From assembly GCF_024171925.1 (NCBI RefSeq), contig NZ_JAMTCO010000007.1, positions 372,001-436,000 on the forward strand: DNA of 64,000 bases, given 5' to 3'. The notes below the pieces were generated by a model. That model was not told the DNA's origin. It ran no database searches and was given only the letters and a program-made list of their open reading frames with translations. The translations under genes were made by a program, and so were the position numbers. The stretch comes from Actinokineospora diospyrosa (GTDB taxonomy: Bacteria > Actinomycetota > Actinomycetes > Mycobacteriales > Pseudonocardiaceae). Below, piece by piece: positions 46,617 to 54,711 of the stretch. Each line of letters opens with the position of its first letter. Within the stretch, counting starts at the first letter, position 1.

Positions 46617-46622
46617 TAGTGT
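46617..46622 (+). promoter_or_regulatory. -10 box of the Fic-like gene
   Basis: TAGTGT, 7 nt before the GTG at 46630; no Shine-Dalgarno. Confidence 0.45.
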
Positions 46623-46629
46623 CGCTGAC

Positions 46630-47358
46630 GTGACCGATCCGTTGGCTCCGTTGTTGGACCTGCCCGGTGTCGCCGACGCTGTTGAGAAGGCCCGGAACGC
46701 GGTTGCCGAGGTACACCGGCATCCCACGAACCGCCGCGGTTGGCCCGCTACTGCTGCCGAGGCTTCCGTCCGCGCCGCCCGTGCGTCTGCTGTTTTGGAC
46801 GGTGGCCCTGCCGACATCCCTGAAGACGGCGAGGTAACCGACCCGGTGTTGGCTGGCGCGCTGCGAGTTGGTGAAGCACTCGGGCCTCTGCTGCCGACGT
46901 GGGAGCGCGCGCCGATGCAAGCGTTGGCCCGGTTGCACGTCCTCGCTGCGGCTGATCTGGTCCACAGTGACCACTTGGGCAGGCCCCGCCCCGGTCTGGG
47001 AGTCACAAGCAGGCTGGACTTGCTCGCTGGTTTCGTTGCCGGTGGTTCGAAGGTGCCCGGCCCTGTCTTGGCCGCGATCGTCCACGGTGAACTTCTCGCT
47101 CTTATGCCGTTCGGCGCAGCCGACGGTGTAGTCGCCCGCGCCGCAGCTCGCCTTACGTTGATCGGCACCGGCTTGGACCAGAAGGGGCTCGCCGTCCCTG
47201 AGGTCGCTTTCCTTCGCCAGGCGAACGTCTACCGTGCCAAGGCAGCTGCATTCGCCTCCGGTGACCCTGACGGCGTCACCGAGTGGATTGTGTACAGCTG
47301 CCAGGCAATCGAAGCCGGCGCGCGCGAGGCGACCGGGATCGCCGACGCCGCGGGCTGA
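46630..47358 (+). CDS. degenerate Fic-like protein, 242 aa
   Basis: All-helical protein whose centre resembles a Fic domain. ARASAVLDGG fits the N-terminal inhibitory-helix region, and VHGELLALMPFGAADGVVARAAARL (about residues 156-180) aligns with the Fic motif HxFxxIHPFxxGNGRxxR. The catalytic His of HPF is Met here and the GNGR block is altered, so AMP-transfer activity is unlikely. Similar proteins, often labelled oxidoreductase, occur at this locus in other actinobacteria. Its stop abuts the convergent murQ stop. Confidence 0.6.
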   Translation: MTDPLAPLLDLPGVADAVEKARNAVAEVHRHPTNRRGWPATAAEASVRAARASAVLDGGPADIPEDGEVTDPVLAGALRVGEALGPLLPTWERAPMQALARLHVLAAADLVHSDHLGRPRPGLGVTSRLDLLAGFVAGGSKVPGPVLAAIVHGELLALMPFGAADGVVARAAARLTLIGTGLDQKGLAVPEVAFLRQANVYRAKAAAFASGDPDGVTEWIVYSCQAIEAGAREATGIADAAG

Positions 47359-48291
47359 TCAGTACGCGTGCGCCCCGGCTCCGAGAAGCCCTAGCGCTCG
47401 GCGGACGTGCCCGCTGGACTCCGCGAGCGCCCACGCCGCCTCCCTGATGTCCACACCGGACAGCAGGTGCACCATGGCCACCTTGAGGTCACCGTGCGCG
47501 GCCAGTAGCGCGGCCGTGCACTCCTGTTGCCCGGAACCCGTCGCCTCACGCAAGATCCGTAGGCTCCTACCGCGCAGCTTGGCGTTGGTGGCGCGCATGC
47601 TGACCATGAGGTTGGAGTACGTGCGACCCATCTTGACCATGACGGCGGTGGAGAACGTGGTCAGCAGGATCTTCTGCGCGGTGCCCGCCTTCATCCGGGT
47701 CGACCCGGAGATGGCTTCCGGGCCGGTGTCCACAGCGATCACCAGGTCGATGCCGGGTGCGCGAGCGGCATCGGGGTTGTTGGACACCAGCGCGGTCGCT
47801 GCGCCGATCCGGTGGGCCTCCGCGAGCGCCCCCAACACATAAGGGGTGCGGCCAGAGGCAGTTAGGCCTAGCACGAAGTCGCCGGGCCGGGCATCGCGAC
47901 GCATCTCGGCCGCCCCGGCAAGCTCATCGTCTTCTGCACCCTCGACGGCTTCCCGCAGGGCGGTAGGGCCACCTGCGTGGTGGACCAAGAACCAGTCGTC
48001 GGGGACGTTGTAGGTGGGCATCAGCTCTGCAGCGTCCAAGGTCGCCAACCGACCGGACGTCCCCGCGCCGACGTAATGCACGCGGTGGCCTGCTTGTAGC
48101 GCCTCGGTGGCCATGTCCACCGCCCTGCTCAACTGCGGCAGAGCGGCGGCGACGGCCGTAGGCACCAACTGGTCCTCGGAGTTGATGGTGCGCAGGATCT
48201 CGAGCGTGCACATCCGATCGATGTCCTTGGTGCGCGGGTTGCGCCGCTCGGTCGGGGAATCCACGTGGACCGACTGTCGTGGCACGGTCAT
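47359..48291 (-). CDS. murQ: N-acetylmuramic acid 6-phosphate etherase
   Basis: Cleaves the lactyl ether of MurNAc-6-P to GlcNAc-6-P and lactate. 310 aa SIS-domain protein. GAGTSGRLATLDAAELMPTYNVPDDW contains the sugar-phosphate-binding loop and a catalytic Glu. DTGPEAISGSTRMKAGTAQK and the helical C-terminal part with RALGLLGAGA are MurQ-specific. Last gene of the recycling cluster, 43 nt after murR. Confidence 0.95.
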   Translation of the reverse strand: MTVPRQSVHVDSPTERRNPRTKDIDRMCTLEILRTINSEDQLVPTAVAAALPQLSRAVDMATEALQAGHRVHYVGAGTSGRLATLDAAELMPTYNVPDDWFLVHHAGGPTALREAVEGAEDDELAGAAEMRRDARPGDFVLGLTASGRTPYVLGALAEAHRIGAATALVSNNPDAARAPGIDLVIAVDTGPEAISGSTRMKAGTAQKILLTTFSTAVMVKMGRTYSNLMVSMRATNAKLRGRSLRILREATGSGQQECTAALLAAHGDLKVAMVHLLSGVDIREAAWALAESSGHVRRALGLLGAGAHAY

Positions 48292-48334
48292 CTCAGTTCC
48301 CCCTCCCCGGAGCGGTTCACCCGCGCACCCGGTC

Positions 48335-49267
48335 TCATTTCCCGGTCTCCCGCGGCTTGCGCCGCCCGTCGTGCCTGGTCTCCAGCCGGTGCGTGCCGAC
48401 CGCGTCCCTGGTCGAGTCCAGCGCCCGGATCGACTGGTCCAGGTGCCGCTGGGCGACCCCGATGAACAGGCAGTCGACGACGGTCAGCTGCGCGATGCGG
48501 CTGGCGGTCGCCCCGGAGCGGAACGTGGTCTCCCTGGCCGCGGTGGTGAGCACCAGGTCGGCCACCTCGGCGATCGGGGACGTCGGGTAGTTGGTCAGCG
48601 CGACCGTGGTCGCGCCGTGTTCGCGGGCGGTGCGCAGCGCCTCGACGGTGTCCGCGGTGGCGCCGGTGTGCGAGATCGCCACCGCCACGTCACCGGGGCC
48701 GAGCACCGCGGCCGAGGTCAGCATGATGTGCGTGTCGTTCCAGGCGAAGCTCACCCGGCCGATCCGGTGCAGCTTCTGCTGCAGGTCGGCGGCGACGAAC
48801 GCACTGGCGCCCACCCCGTAGACGTCGGTCCGGCCCGCGGTGGCGACCGCGTCGACGACCTTGGCGAGCACCTCGATGTCCAGCTGCTCGGCTGTCTCCT
48901 CGACTGCTCGGGCGTCGGCGAAGGTGACCTTGCCGACGACGGTCTTCAGGTCGTCGTCGGACTCGATCTCACCGCCGAGGTCCCGGTCGGCGCGCGCGGC
49001 GGTGCGAGCCGTGTCGGCGGCAAGCGCGATCCGCAGCTCGGGGTAGCCCCCGACGCCGATCGCCTTGCAGAACCGGGTCACGGTTGTCTCGCTGGTGCCT
49101 GCGGCCTCGGCTACCTCGGTGATGCTGCGCCGCGCCACGGTGGACGGGCTGTCGAGCACGACCTTGGCCACCCGCTGCTCCGCACGGGCTAGGCCGGGCA
49201 GGAGCGAGCGAATGCGGACCAGTGGGCTTGACTCGCTGTGTTCTGCTGTCATTTGACTCGCACTCAC
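48335..49267 (-). CDS. murR: RpiR/MurR-family transcription regulator
   Basis: 310 aa. The N-terminal RpiR helix-turn-helix (SITEVAEAAGTSETTVTRFCKAIG, about residues 48-71) is followed by a SIS sugar-phosphate sensor domain (YGVGASAFVAADLQQKLHRIG, SHTGATADTVEAL). By family and position it should repress the cluster and respond to MurNAc-6-P or a related sugar phosphate. GTG 49267 is chosen because a full promoter sits 6 nt upstream; ATG 49252 is an alternative. Confidence 0.9.
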   Translation of the reverse strand: MSASQMTAEHSESSPLVRIRSLLPGLARAEQRVAKVVLDSPSTVARRSITEVAEAAGTSETTVTRFCKAIGVGGYPELRIALAADTARTAARADRDLGGEIESDDDLKTVVGKVTFADARAVEETAEQLDIEVLAKVVDAVATAGRTDVYGVGASAFVAADLQQKLHRIGRVSFAWNDTHIMLTSAAVLGPGDVAVAISHTGATADTVEALRTAREHGATTVALTNYPTSPIAEVADLVLTTAARETTFRSGATASRIAQLTVVDCLFIGVAQRHLDQSIRALDSTRDAVGTHRLETRHDGRRKPRETGK

Positions 49268-49273
49268 GTGGGA

Positions 49274-49302
49274 AACTTACTAACAGTTACAAGGTAGTAC
49301 AA
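49274..49302 (-). promoter_or_regulatory. promoter of murR-murQ
   Basis: -35 TTGTAC (49302-49297), 17-nt spacer, -10 TAAGTT (49279-49274), then 6 nt to the GTG of murR. TTAC/GTAA half-sites in the spacer may serve MurR. This allows murRQ to be transcribed apart from the upstream hydrolase genes. Confidence 0.65.
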
Positions 49303-49419
49303 GGCGGTGCATGACATCTGGCGGCAACGCTACCCAAATGTGTCCGTACCGGTCGTCGCCCCTGGTGGGGGCTTGCTCACCGCATCGCTGGACGAACGCG
49401 GATTGTTAGCACCCAAAGG

Positions 49420-51096
49420 TCAACGAGTTTTGGCTGCCCACCCGAGCGGGCGTATCAAGTGGGGTTGTTTCTCACCGTTGAGTAGGTTTCGACCACTCTG
49501 AGTGACGAGAATTCGATCAATCGTGACCCCTCGCCCGGTGTAGCGACTGTCTGTGACATACCGCCACCGAAATGTCACATGCGCCCCGACCGGGGCGATT
49601 GCGTTGACTGTCCACCAACTGCGGTGCCCAGAACCGGACAAAGCGGCTACTTCCCCCGCGGGTGCGCCCGGTCCCGAGGCCCGCACGGGCACCGCTCGCC
49701 ACGTCTCGCCCGACCCCGCCTCGAGTAAGAGGCCGTCGTTCGGATCAGTGTCGACGAACACGTCGAACCGGACGGTCACCTCGCCGCGCGCGGCGAGCGG
49801 GGGAGTGAGCAGTGTCGCGCCACCGGTGGCGGTGTACCAGGCCGTTGGACCCTGGCGCGGTCGCACAGCGAGTGCTCGGGCCAGCGCGGTCGCCAAGGTC
49901 TCCCGCGCGGAGTTGATCGAACCGTTGGTGCGCACGGGGTGCACCCGGTTGGTCAGCCGGATCGCGATGGACCGGGACGCCGGGTCGAGCACGAGCGAGG
50001 TGCCGGTGTAGCCGGTGTGCCCGGCGGTTCGGGGGCCGGAGAGGCCGCCCATGTACCAGCGCTGGTCGAGCTCGAAGCCGAGCCCGTGGGCGTTACCCGG
50101 GTAGGCGGCGTTGTGGTTGGTCAACATTTCCCGGACGGTGGCCTCCCGCAGGATGCGCTTGCCCCTGTAGATGCCGCCGTTGAGGATCGTCTGCCCCAAG
50201 ACGGCGAGGTCCTTGGCCGTGGAGAAGATGCCCGCGTGCCCGGCAACCCCGCCGAGCGACCAAGCGTTCTCGTCATGGACCTCGCCCCGGACCATCCCGC
50301 GGACGGGCGCTGTCTGGAACTCGGTGGCGGCGATCCTGCCTCGCTTGTCAGCCGAGGGGTTGTACCCGGTGTCCGTTAGCCCTAACGGCGTGGTGATCCT
50401 TTTGGCGACCACTACGTCCAACGGTTCACCGCTAAGTCGCTCGACCAGCACCCCGAGGGTGATGAGGTTCAGGTCGGAGTAGGTATAGACGCTTCCCGGT
50501 GGCGCTGCCGGCGCGCGGTCCATGACTGCCTTGATCCGGGCCGGCTTGTCTGGCCAGTCGCTCCAGAGAGGGATGAACGGCTCTAGACCCGATGTGTGGG
50601 TCAGCAGCTGTTTGACGGTGATCGTCTCTTTGCCGTTGACACCGAACTCCGGCAGATAAGACGCCACTCGCTCGTCCACGGCGACCTTGCCGTCCTCGAC
50701 CAGCCCTAGGACGGCGATAGAGGTGAACAGTTTGCTCACCGACGCCACGTCGAAGATGGTGTCCGGCCGCATGGGCACTTGTTGGTCGCTGGGCAGTTCG
50801 GCAGTGGCATCTGCGTACCGGACAGCCTTACCGGTCGCAGTCAGATCGACGGTGACACCGTCGTGGGCGAGTAGGGACACAGCGCCTGGGAAGAGGGGGC
50901 TGTTGGCGATCGTGGTCTTAGCCTCCGCGATGGGGGCGGGGTCTAGACCGGCCGACTCAGGGCTACCTACGTGCAGAACGGTCGTTGGTGGGGAGAACCC
51001 GGGCATAGGGACGTCGAACCGGCCCTGTGGCCCTACCGCCGCGCCTCCCGTCGTGACCGCCAAGACCGCCATAGCCGCTCCTAGCTGCACGAACAC
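49420..51096 (-). CDS. exported beta-lactamase-fold hydrolase, AmiE/YbbE-like
   Basis: 558 aa. Hydrophobic N-terminal signal (about residues 1-20), then a serine beta-lactamase-type domain with S119-x-x-K (SVSK), TYSDLN (YxN-like) and HTGYTG. A ~130-residue C-terminal beta-rich extension ends the protein. In Bacillus the N-acetylmuramyl-L-alanine amidase AmiE of this fold is encoded with nagZ, namZ, murQ and murR; the same context here supports removal of stem peptide from MurNAc. Alternatively a D-aminopeptidase or esterase. 15 nt downstream of namZ. Confidence 0.8.
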   Translation of the reverse strand: MFVQLGAAMAVLAVTTGGAAVGPQGRFDVPMPGFSPPTTVLHVGSPESAGLDPAPIAEAKTTIANSPLFPGAVSLLAHDGVTVDLTATGKAVRYADATAELPSDQQVPMRPDTIFDVASVSKLFTSIAVLGLVEDGKVAVDERVASYLPEFGVNGKETITVKQLLTHTSGLEPFIPLWSDWPDKPARIKAVMDRAPAAPPGSVYTYSDLNLITLGVLVERLSGEPLDVVVAKRITTPLGLTDTGYNPSADKRGRIAATEFQTAPVRGMVRGEVHDENAWSLGGVAGHAGIFSTAKDLAVLGQTILNGGIYRGKRILREATVREMLTNHNAAYPGNAHGLGFELDQRWYMGGLSGPRTAGHTGYTGTSLVLDPASRSIAIRLTNRVHPVRTNGSINSARETLATALARALAVRPRQGPTAWYTATGGATLLTPPLAARGEVTVRFDVFVDTDPNDGLLLEAGSGETWRAVPVRASGPGAPAGEVAALSGSGHRSWWTVNAIAPVGAHVTFRWRYVTDSRYTGRGVTIDRILVTQSGRNLLNGEKQPHLIRPLGWAAKTR

Positions 51097-51111
51097 CGCC
51101 TGTTCTCCTCA

Positions 51112-52344
51112 CTACTGATACAGCAGGTAGGGGCGGCGCAGTCGCCGGAAGCCCGCGATCTCCGGCTCCCACGCCCCGATGACCTCGCCTGCGCTCGCCC
51201 CCGCGGACACCATCTGCCGCAGTCGATCGGATCCCGAGAGCTTGTCGATGTAGTTGTCCGCCCGCCAGGCAAACACCTCCGGGTAGACCTGCCGGGCTGC
51301 GACGATCATCGCCACGGCGGTGCCTATCGCGTCGAATCGGCGGGGGTCGGTGATGTGGACCTGCACGCCTCCGCACACCAGGCCGGTGAACTTGCCGAAC
51401 GTCGGTTGGAAGTAGGCCTCCCGCAGCCGCGCGCCGTGCACCGCGCCCACGGCCTCGACCCACCGCCAGTCGATGCCGGGAGCGCCGATGATCTCGAACG
51501 GGCGGGTCGTGCCCCTGCCCTCGGACAGGACGGTCCCCTCGAACAGGCCGGTGCCCGGGTAGACCAGGGCGGTCGTGTCGGTCGGCATGTTCGGGCTCGG
51601 CAGCACCCAGGTCAGGCCGGTTGACGCGTGGAGGTGGTCCCGCCGCCAGCCGCGCACCCGCACCACGTCCAGGGCCCGCAAGCGCTTGCCCGCGTCGCCG
51701 GTCAAATACTCCCCGTCGAATAGCCCTGCCAGTTCGCCGACGGTCATGCCGTGCCGCTGGGCGATCGGCTTGCGGCCGATAGCCGAGGCGTACGCAGGGT
51801 CCAAGACCGGGCCGGAAGCGTCACCGCCGATCGGGTTGGGCCGGTCAAGCACCAGGAACCCGGCGTCGACGAGCGCGGCGGCGTGCATCGCGTAGTAGAG
51901 CGTCCAGATGTAGGTGTAGAACCGCGCACCGACGTCCGCGATGTCGAACCCGATGAGGTCGACGCCTGCCTTGGCGAACTGGCCTGCCAGTTGTTCTGGG
52001 GTCTTGCCGTAAGAGTCGTAGACCGGGATGCCGGTGCGCGGATCCAGGTAGTCACCTTCAGAGCCGCCGGCCTGGGCAGTGCCCCGGAAGCCGTGTTCTG
52101 GGCCGAACACCGCCGTAGGCCGCATGTCAGCGGCAACCATGGCATCCACGATGTGCGTGCCGTCCCTGGTAACTGCCGTCGGGTTCGCCACCACCCCTAC
52201 CCGGTGACCGCGCAGGCGGTCCCACCGTTGGTCGGCAAGAACATCTGCGCCAGGGAGCACCGGCGTGGGTTTCGAGAGGCTCGTGGGAGTGGAGATAAGA
52301 GGAACAGACAGGGTCGACGCTGCGAGGAACTGTCGCCTGTCCAT
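51112..52344 (-). CDS. namZ: exo-beta-N-acetylmuramidase NamZ (DUF1343, GH171)
   Basis: Releases MurNAc from non-reducing ends of peptidoglycan fragments. 410 aa. N-terminal MDRRQFLAASTL is a Tat-like signal (RR followed by a hydrophobic stretch). Family blocks: VGVVANPTAVTRDGTHIVD, FGPEHGFRGTAQAG, LIGFDIADVGARFYTYIWTL, LDRPNPIGG and LPSPNMPTDTTALVYPG. Exported enzyme acting after NagZ-type removal of GlcNAc. Starts 4 nt after the nagZ stop, so the two glycosidases are co-translated. Confidence 0.93.
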   Translation of the reverse strand: MDRRQFLAASTLSVPLISTPTSLSKPTPVLPGADVLADQRWDRLRGHRVGVVANPTAVTRDGTHIVDAMVAADMRPTAVFGPEHGFRGTAQAGGSEGDYLDPRTGIPVYDSYGKTPEQLAGQFAKAGVDLIGFDIADVGARFYTYIWTLYYAMHAAALVDAGFLVLDRPNPIGGDASGPVLDPAYASAIGRKPIAQRHGMTVGELAGLFDGEYLTGDAGKRLRALDVVRVRGWRRDHLHASTGLTWVLPSPNMPTDTTALVYPGTGLFEGTVLSEGRGTTRPFEIIGAPGIDWRWVEAVGAVHGARLREAYFQPTFGKFTGLVCGGVQVHITDPRRFDAIGTAVAMIVAARQVYPEVFAWRADNYIDKLSGSDRLRQMVSAGASAGEVIGAWEPEIAGFRRLRRPYLLYQ

Positions 52345-52348
52345 CGCG

Positions 52349-54211
52349 CTACCAGGTCAGGCCGTGGTTATAGGGATACAGCGGCAACGCCGGGTCGTTT
52401 TGTAGGTAGACGTCCACCGGCAGCTTCCCGCGCGGGGAGACTTCCCCGAACAAGACCCGGGCGAGGGACTCAAGAGACACAGCCCGCCACGAGTAGGTCG
52501 CTACCCAGTTCGGCGCGGCAGCGAACCCCGGGTCGTAAGGCGCCTGAGTCGCCACCGCAACGACCGGAACCCCGGTTCGCACCAACTCCGCGACCAATGT
52601 CTGCTGCTCGGTGTTGGCTGCCAGGTTGTTGGTCAACACCACCACGAGGTTGGTGTCCTTGGCCGCCGCGACGGCCTGGTCGACCAGGGCCTTGGCCGGG
52701 CGGGTCCCGGTCGGGATCGAGGTCGCGGTCGAACCGCGCGTGCCGATCGTGGCTGCCAGCGTGTTGGGGGAGTTGTCCGGGTTCGACGGGTCGCCCACGC
52801 CGGTCACCAGAACCCGCCCCGGCGCGGCGCGCAGGGGCAGCGTCCCGTCGTTCGCGAGGACCGTCACCGTCCGGTCCGTCAGTCGCTGGATCGCCGCCTT
52901 GTGCTGCGGCGCGCCCACGAGACGGCCGACCGTGCGTTCATCCACCAGTGGCTGCGACACGATCCCGCGCTTCCACTTCAGTGTCAGGATCCGTCGCACG
53001 CTCTCATCGATCCGGCTCTCGGTAAGCCTGCCTGCGCGGACAGCGGCAAGCACCGATTCCCTTGCCAGAGCTAGATCAGGTGGCATCAGCAACTGGTCGA
53101 CACCGGCCTCTAGCGCCAGCACCGGGATCTCCGCGTCGCCGAACATCTCGCGCACGCCCTGCATCCCAAGGGAGTCGGTGACGATGACGCCACCGAAGCC
53201 GAGCTCGTCCCGCAGCAGCCCGGTGATGATCGGCCGCGACACCGTGGCAGGTACGCCTGACGGGTCCAAACTGGGGAACTGGATGTGCGCCGTCATTATC
53301 GAGTCGACGCCCGCTTCGATGGCGGCCCGGAACGGCGGTAGATCTACCGCACGCCACTGCTGCGCGGTCCGGGTGATCGCGGGCAGGCCGGTGTGGCTGT
53401 CAGTCGCGGCATCACCATGGCCTGGGAAGTGCTTGGCCGACGCTGACACCGTGTCGGCAGGCTTGCCGCTGGCCTGGTAGCCCCGCACCTGCGCGGTCAC
53501 CATGTCGGCTGCCAGGTCTGGGCGTGCCGAGAAGGACCGGGCGCCGATCACCGGGTTGCGGGCGTTGGAGTTCACGTCGGCCACCGGCGCGAAGTTCTGA
53601 TTGACGCCCATCGCACGCAACTCGTTGGCGTTCACGCTCGCCAGCGTCCGCGCGTCGGCCGCACTACGTCCCGCGCCTATAGCCATCGAGCTTGGGAACT
53701 CTGTCGCGGGCGCAGGCACCCTGGTGACGTTCCCGCCCTCTTGGTCTATGGACACGATCAGCGGCAGGTTGGGCGCGGCGTTGAGCGCGGCCCGCTGCAG
53801 ACCGTTGGAGAACGCAGCGAGCTGGAGCGGGCTGTCGACGTTGTCCGTACCCGAGTTGTTGAAGTAGATGACGCCACCGACCTGGTAGCGCTGCACGACC
53901 TCGGCAGGGGTGTCGACGCCGTAGCGCTGCCGGTTGGTCGGGTGGACCTCGGCCGCCGACTTGCCCCAGACGGTCGCCACGAACAGCTGCCCGACCTTCT
54001 GCTCCAGCGTCATCCGCCGCATCCGCGTGTCCACCCAGGTGGCCATCAGGGCCTCCTGGCCCAGCTGGGGCCGGGGCGGGGTGGTGGCGCCGTCCTCGGG
54101 CGCCGCGGTGGACGCGGGCGTGACGACCAGGGGGATGGTGAGGGCAGTGGCGGCGCAGGTGCAGGCCGCGGCGACTGCGGTGAGCGACCAGCGGAGGGCG
54201 CGAGTGGGCAC
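52349..54211 (-). CDS. nagZ: exported beta-N-acetylglucosaminidase (GH3, NagZ)
   Basis: 620 aa with signal peptide (about residues 1-36). The GH3 N-terminal domain contains IDQEGGNVTRVP, the NagZ motif SAKHFPGHGDAATDSHTGLP carrying the catalytic His-Asp dyad, and VTDSLGMQGV with the nucleophile Asp. A C-terminal GH3 domain (about residues 420-620) follows. Removes GlcNAc from peptidoglycan pieces outside the cell. GTG start with GGGAGACGG upstream and a good promoter. First gene of the recycling cluster. Confidence 0.94.
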   Translation of the reverse strand: MPTRALRWSLTAVAAACTCAATALTIPLVVTPASTAAPEDGATTPPRPQLGQEALMATWVDTRMRRMTLEQKVGQLFVATVWGKSAAEVHPTNRQRYGVDTPAEVVQRYQVGGVIYFNNSGTDNVDSPLQLAAFSNGLQRAALNAAPNLPLIVSIDQEGGNVTRVPAPATEFPSSMAIGAGRSAADARTLASVNANELRAMGVNQNFAPVADVNSNARNPVIGARSFSARPDLAADMVTAQVRGYQASGKPADTVSASAKHFPGHGDAATDSHTGLPAITRTAQQWRAVDLPPFRAAIEAGVDSIMTAHIQFPSLDPSGVPATVSRPIITGLLRDELGFGGVIVTDSLGMQGVREMFGDAEIPVLALEAGVDQLLMPPDLALARESVLAAVRAGRLTESRIDESVRRILTLKWKRGIVSQPLVDERTVGRLVGAPQHKAAIQRLTDRTVTVLANDGTLPLRAAPGRVLVTGVGDPSNPDNSPNTLAATIGTRGSTATSIPTGTRPAKALVDQAVAAAKDTNLVVVLTNNLAANTEQQTLVAELVRTGVPVVAVATQAPYDPGFAAAPNWVATYSWRAVSLESLARVLFGEVSPRGKLPVDVYLQNDPALPLYPYNHGLTW

Positions 54212-54262
54212 TGCCGTCTCCCGAGTCGTGAGTTCTTCACCACAAGCAGGGTTACCACGGTG

Positions 54263-54292
54263 AAGTTACCCACAGCCGGGAGCGGTGGTCAA
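54263..54292 (-). promoter_or_regulatory. promoter of nagZ
   Basis: -35 TTGACC (54292-54287), 18-nt spacer, -10 TAACTT (54268-54263). Two GTTACC/GTAAC units in and beside the -10 recall the half-sites at the murR promoter and may be MurR targets. Confidence 0.6.
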
Positions 54293-54305
54293 CGTGTGGA
54301 AACGA

Positions 54306-54344
54306 TTTGGGCGGTCCCGCTCACGTGGAGCGGGACCGCCCAAA
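54306..54344 (-). terminator. terminator of the Ms1-like RNA
   Basis: Perfect 17-bp stem TTTGGGCGGTCCCGCTC / GAGCGGGACCGCCCAAA with a 5-nt loop, followed on the minus strand by TCGTTTCC. Confidence 0.88.
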
Positions 54345-54553
54345 GTCGCGGCGCGAATCACTCGGTTTACCAAGCGTGCAACTGAAGTCGTACCTACCTG
54401 GCCTCGGCGTCCGGCGTCCCGGTACGCAGTCCCTTGACGACATGCCTCCCGCGGCGTGCTGCGCGTGGGTGCTCCGGTGTTCGCGCACGGAGCCCGCTCG
54501 GGGTGGATCGGAGCTTCTCTTCGCTCCGCCCCTGGCCGAACCGGGGTCCGCAC
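54306..54553 (-). ncRNA. Ms1-like (6S-like) RNA, about 248 nt
   Basis: Non-coding stretch with its own sigma-70-type promoter (TTGAAG-17-TAGAAA) and a terminator made of a perfect 17-bp stem (54306-54322 / 54328-54344). Inside, CGGAGC / GCTCCG forms a local hairpin. In M. tuberculosis the RNA-polymerase-binding RNA Ms1 (MTS2823, about 300 nt) lies beside Rv3661, the ortholog of the HAD gene next door. Size, strand relation and position agree; the long central duplex of Ms1 was not worked out by hand. Confidence 0.72.
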
Positions 54554-54558
54554 CACCC

Positions 54559-54587
54559 TTTCTACCCAGTGAGGAAGGTCACTTCAA
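54559..54587 (-). promoter_or_regulatory. promoter of the Ms1-like RNA
   Basis: -35 TTGAAG (54587-54582), exactly 17 nt, -10 TAGAAA (54564-54559). The best housekeeping promoter in the window. Confidence 0.75.
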
Positions 54588-54711
54588 GGGCACTTTCGTG
54601 TGCACCGGTCAAGGTCGGCGCAAGCGTCGACCGCGACGCCCGGTGCGCGTAGGCTGCGCGACCTCCCCCGGTCGGTGCGGGTGACATCCCTTGTGCGACC
54701 CGGGAAACTGA

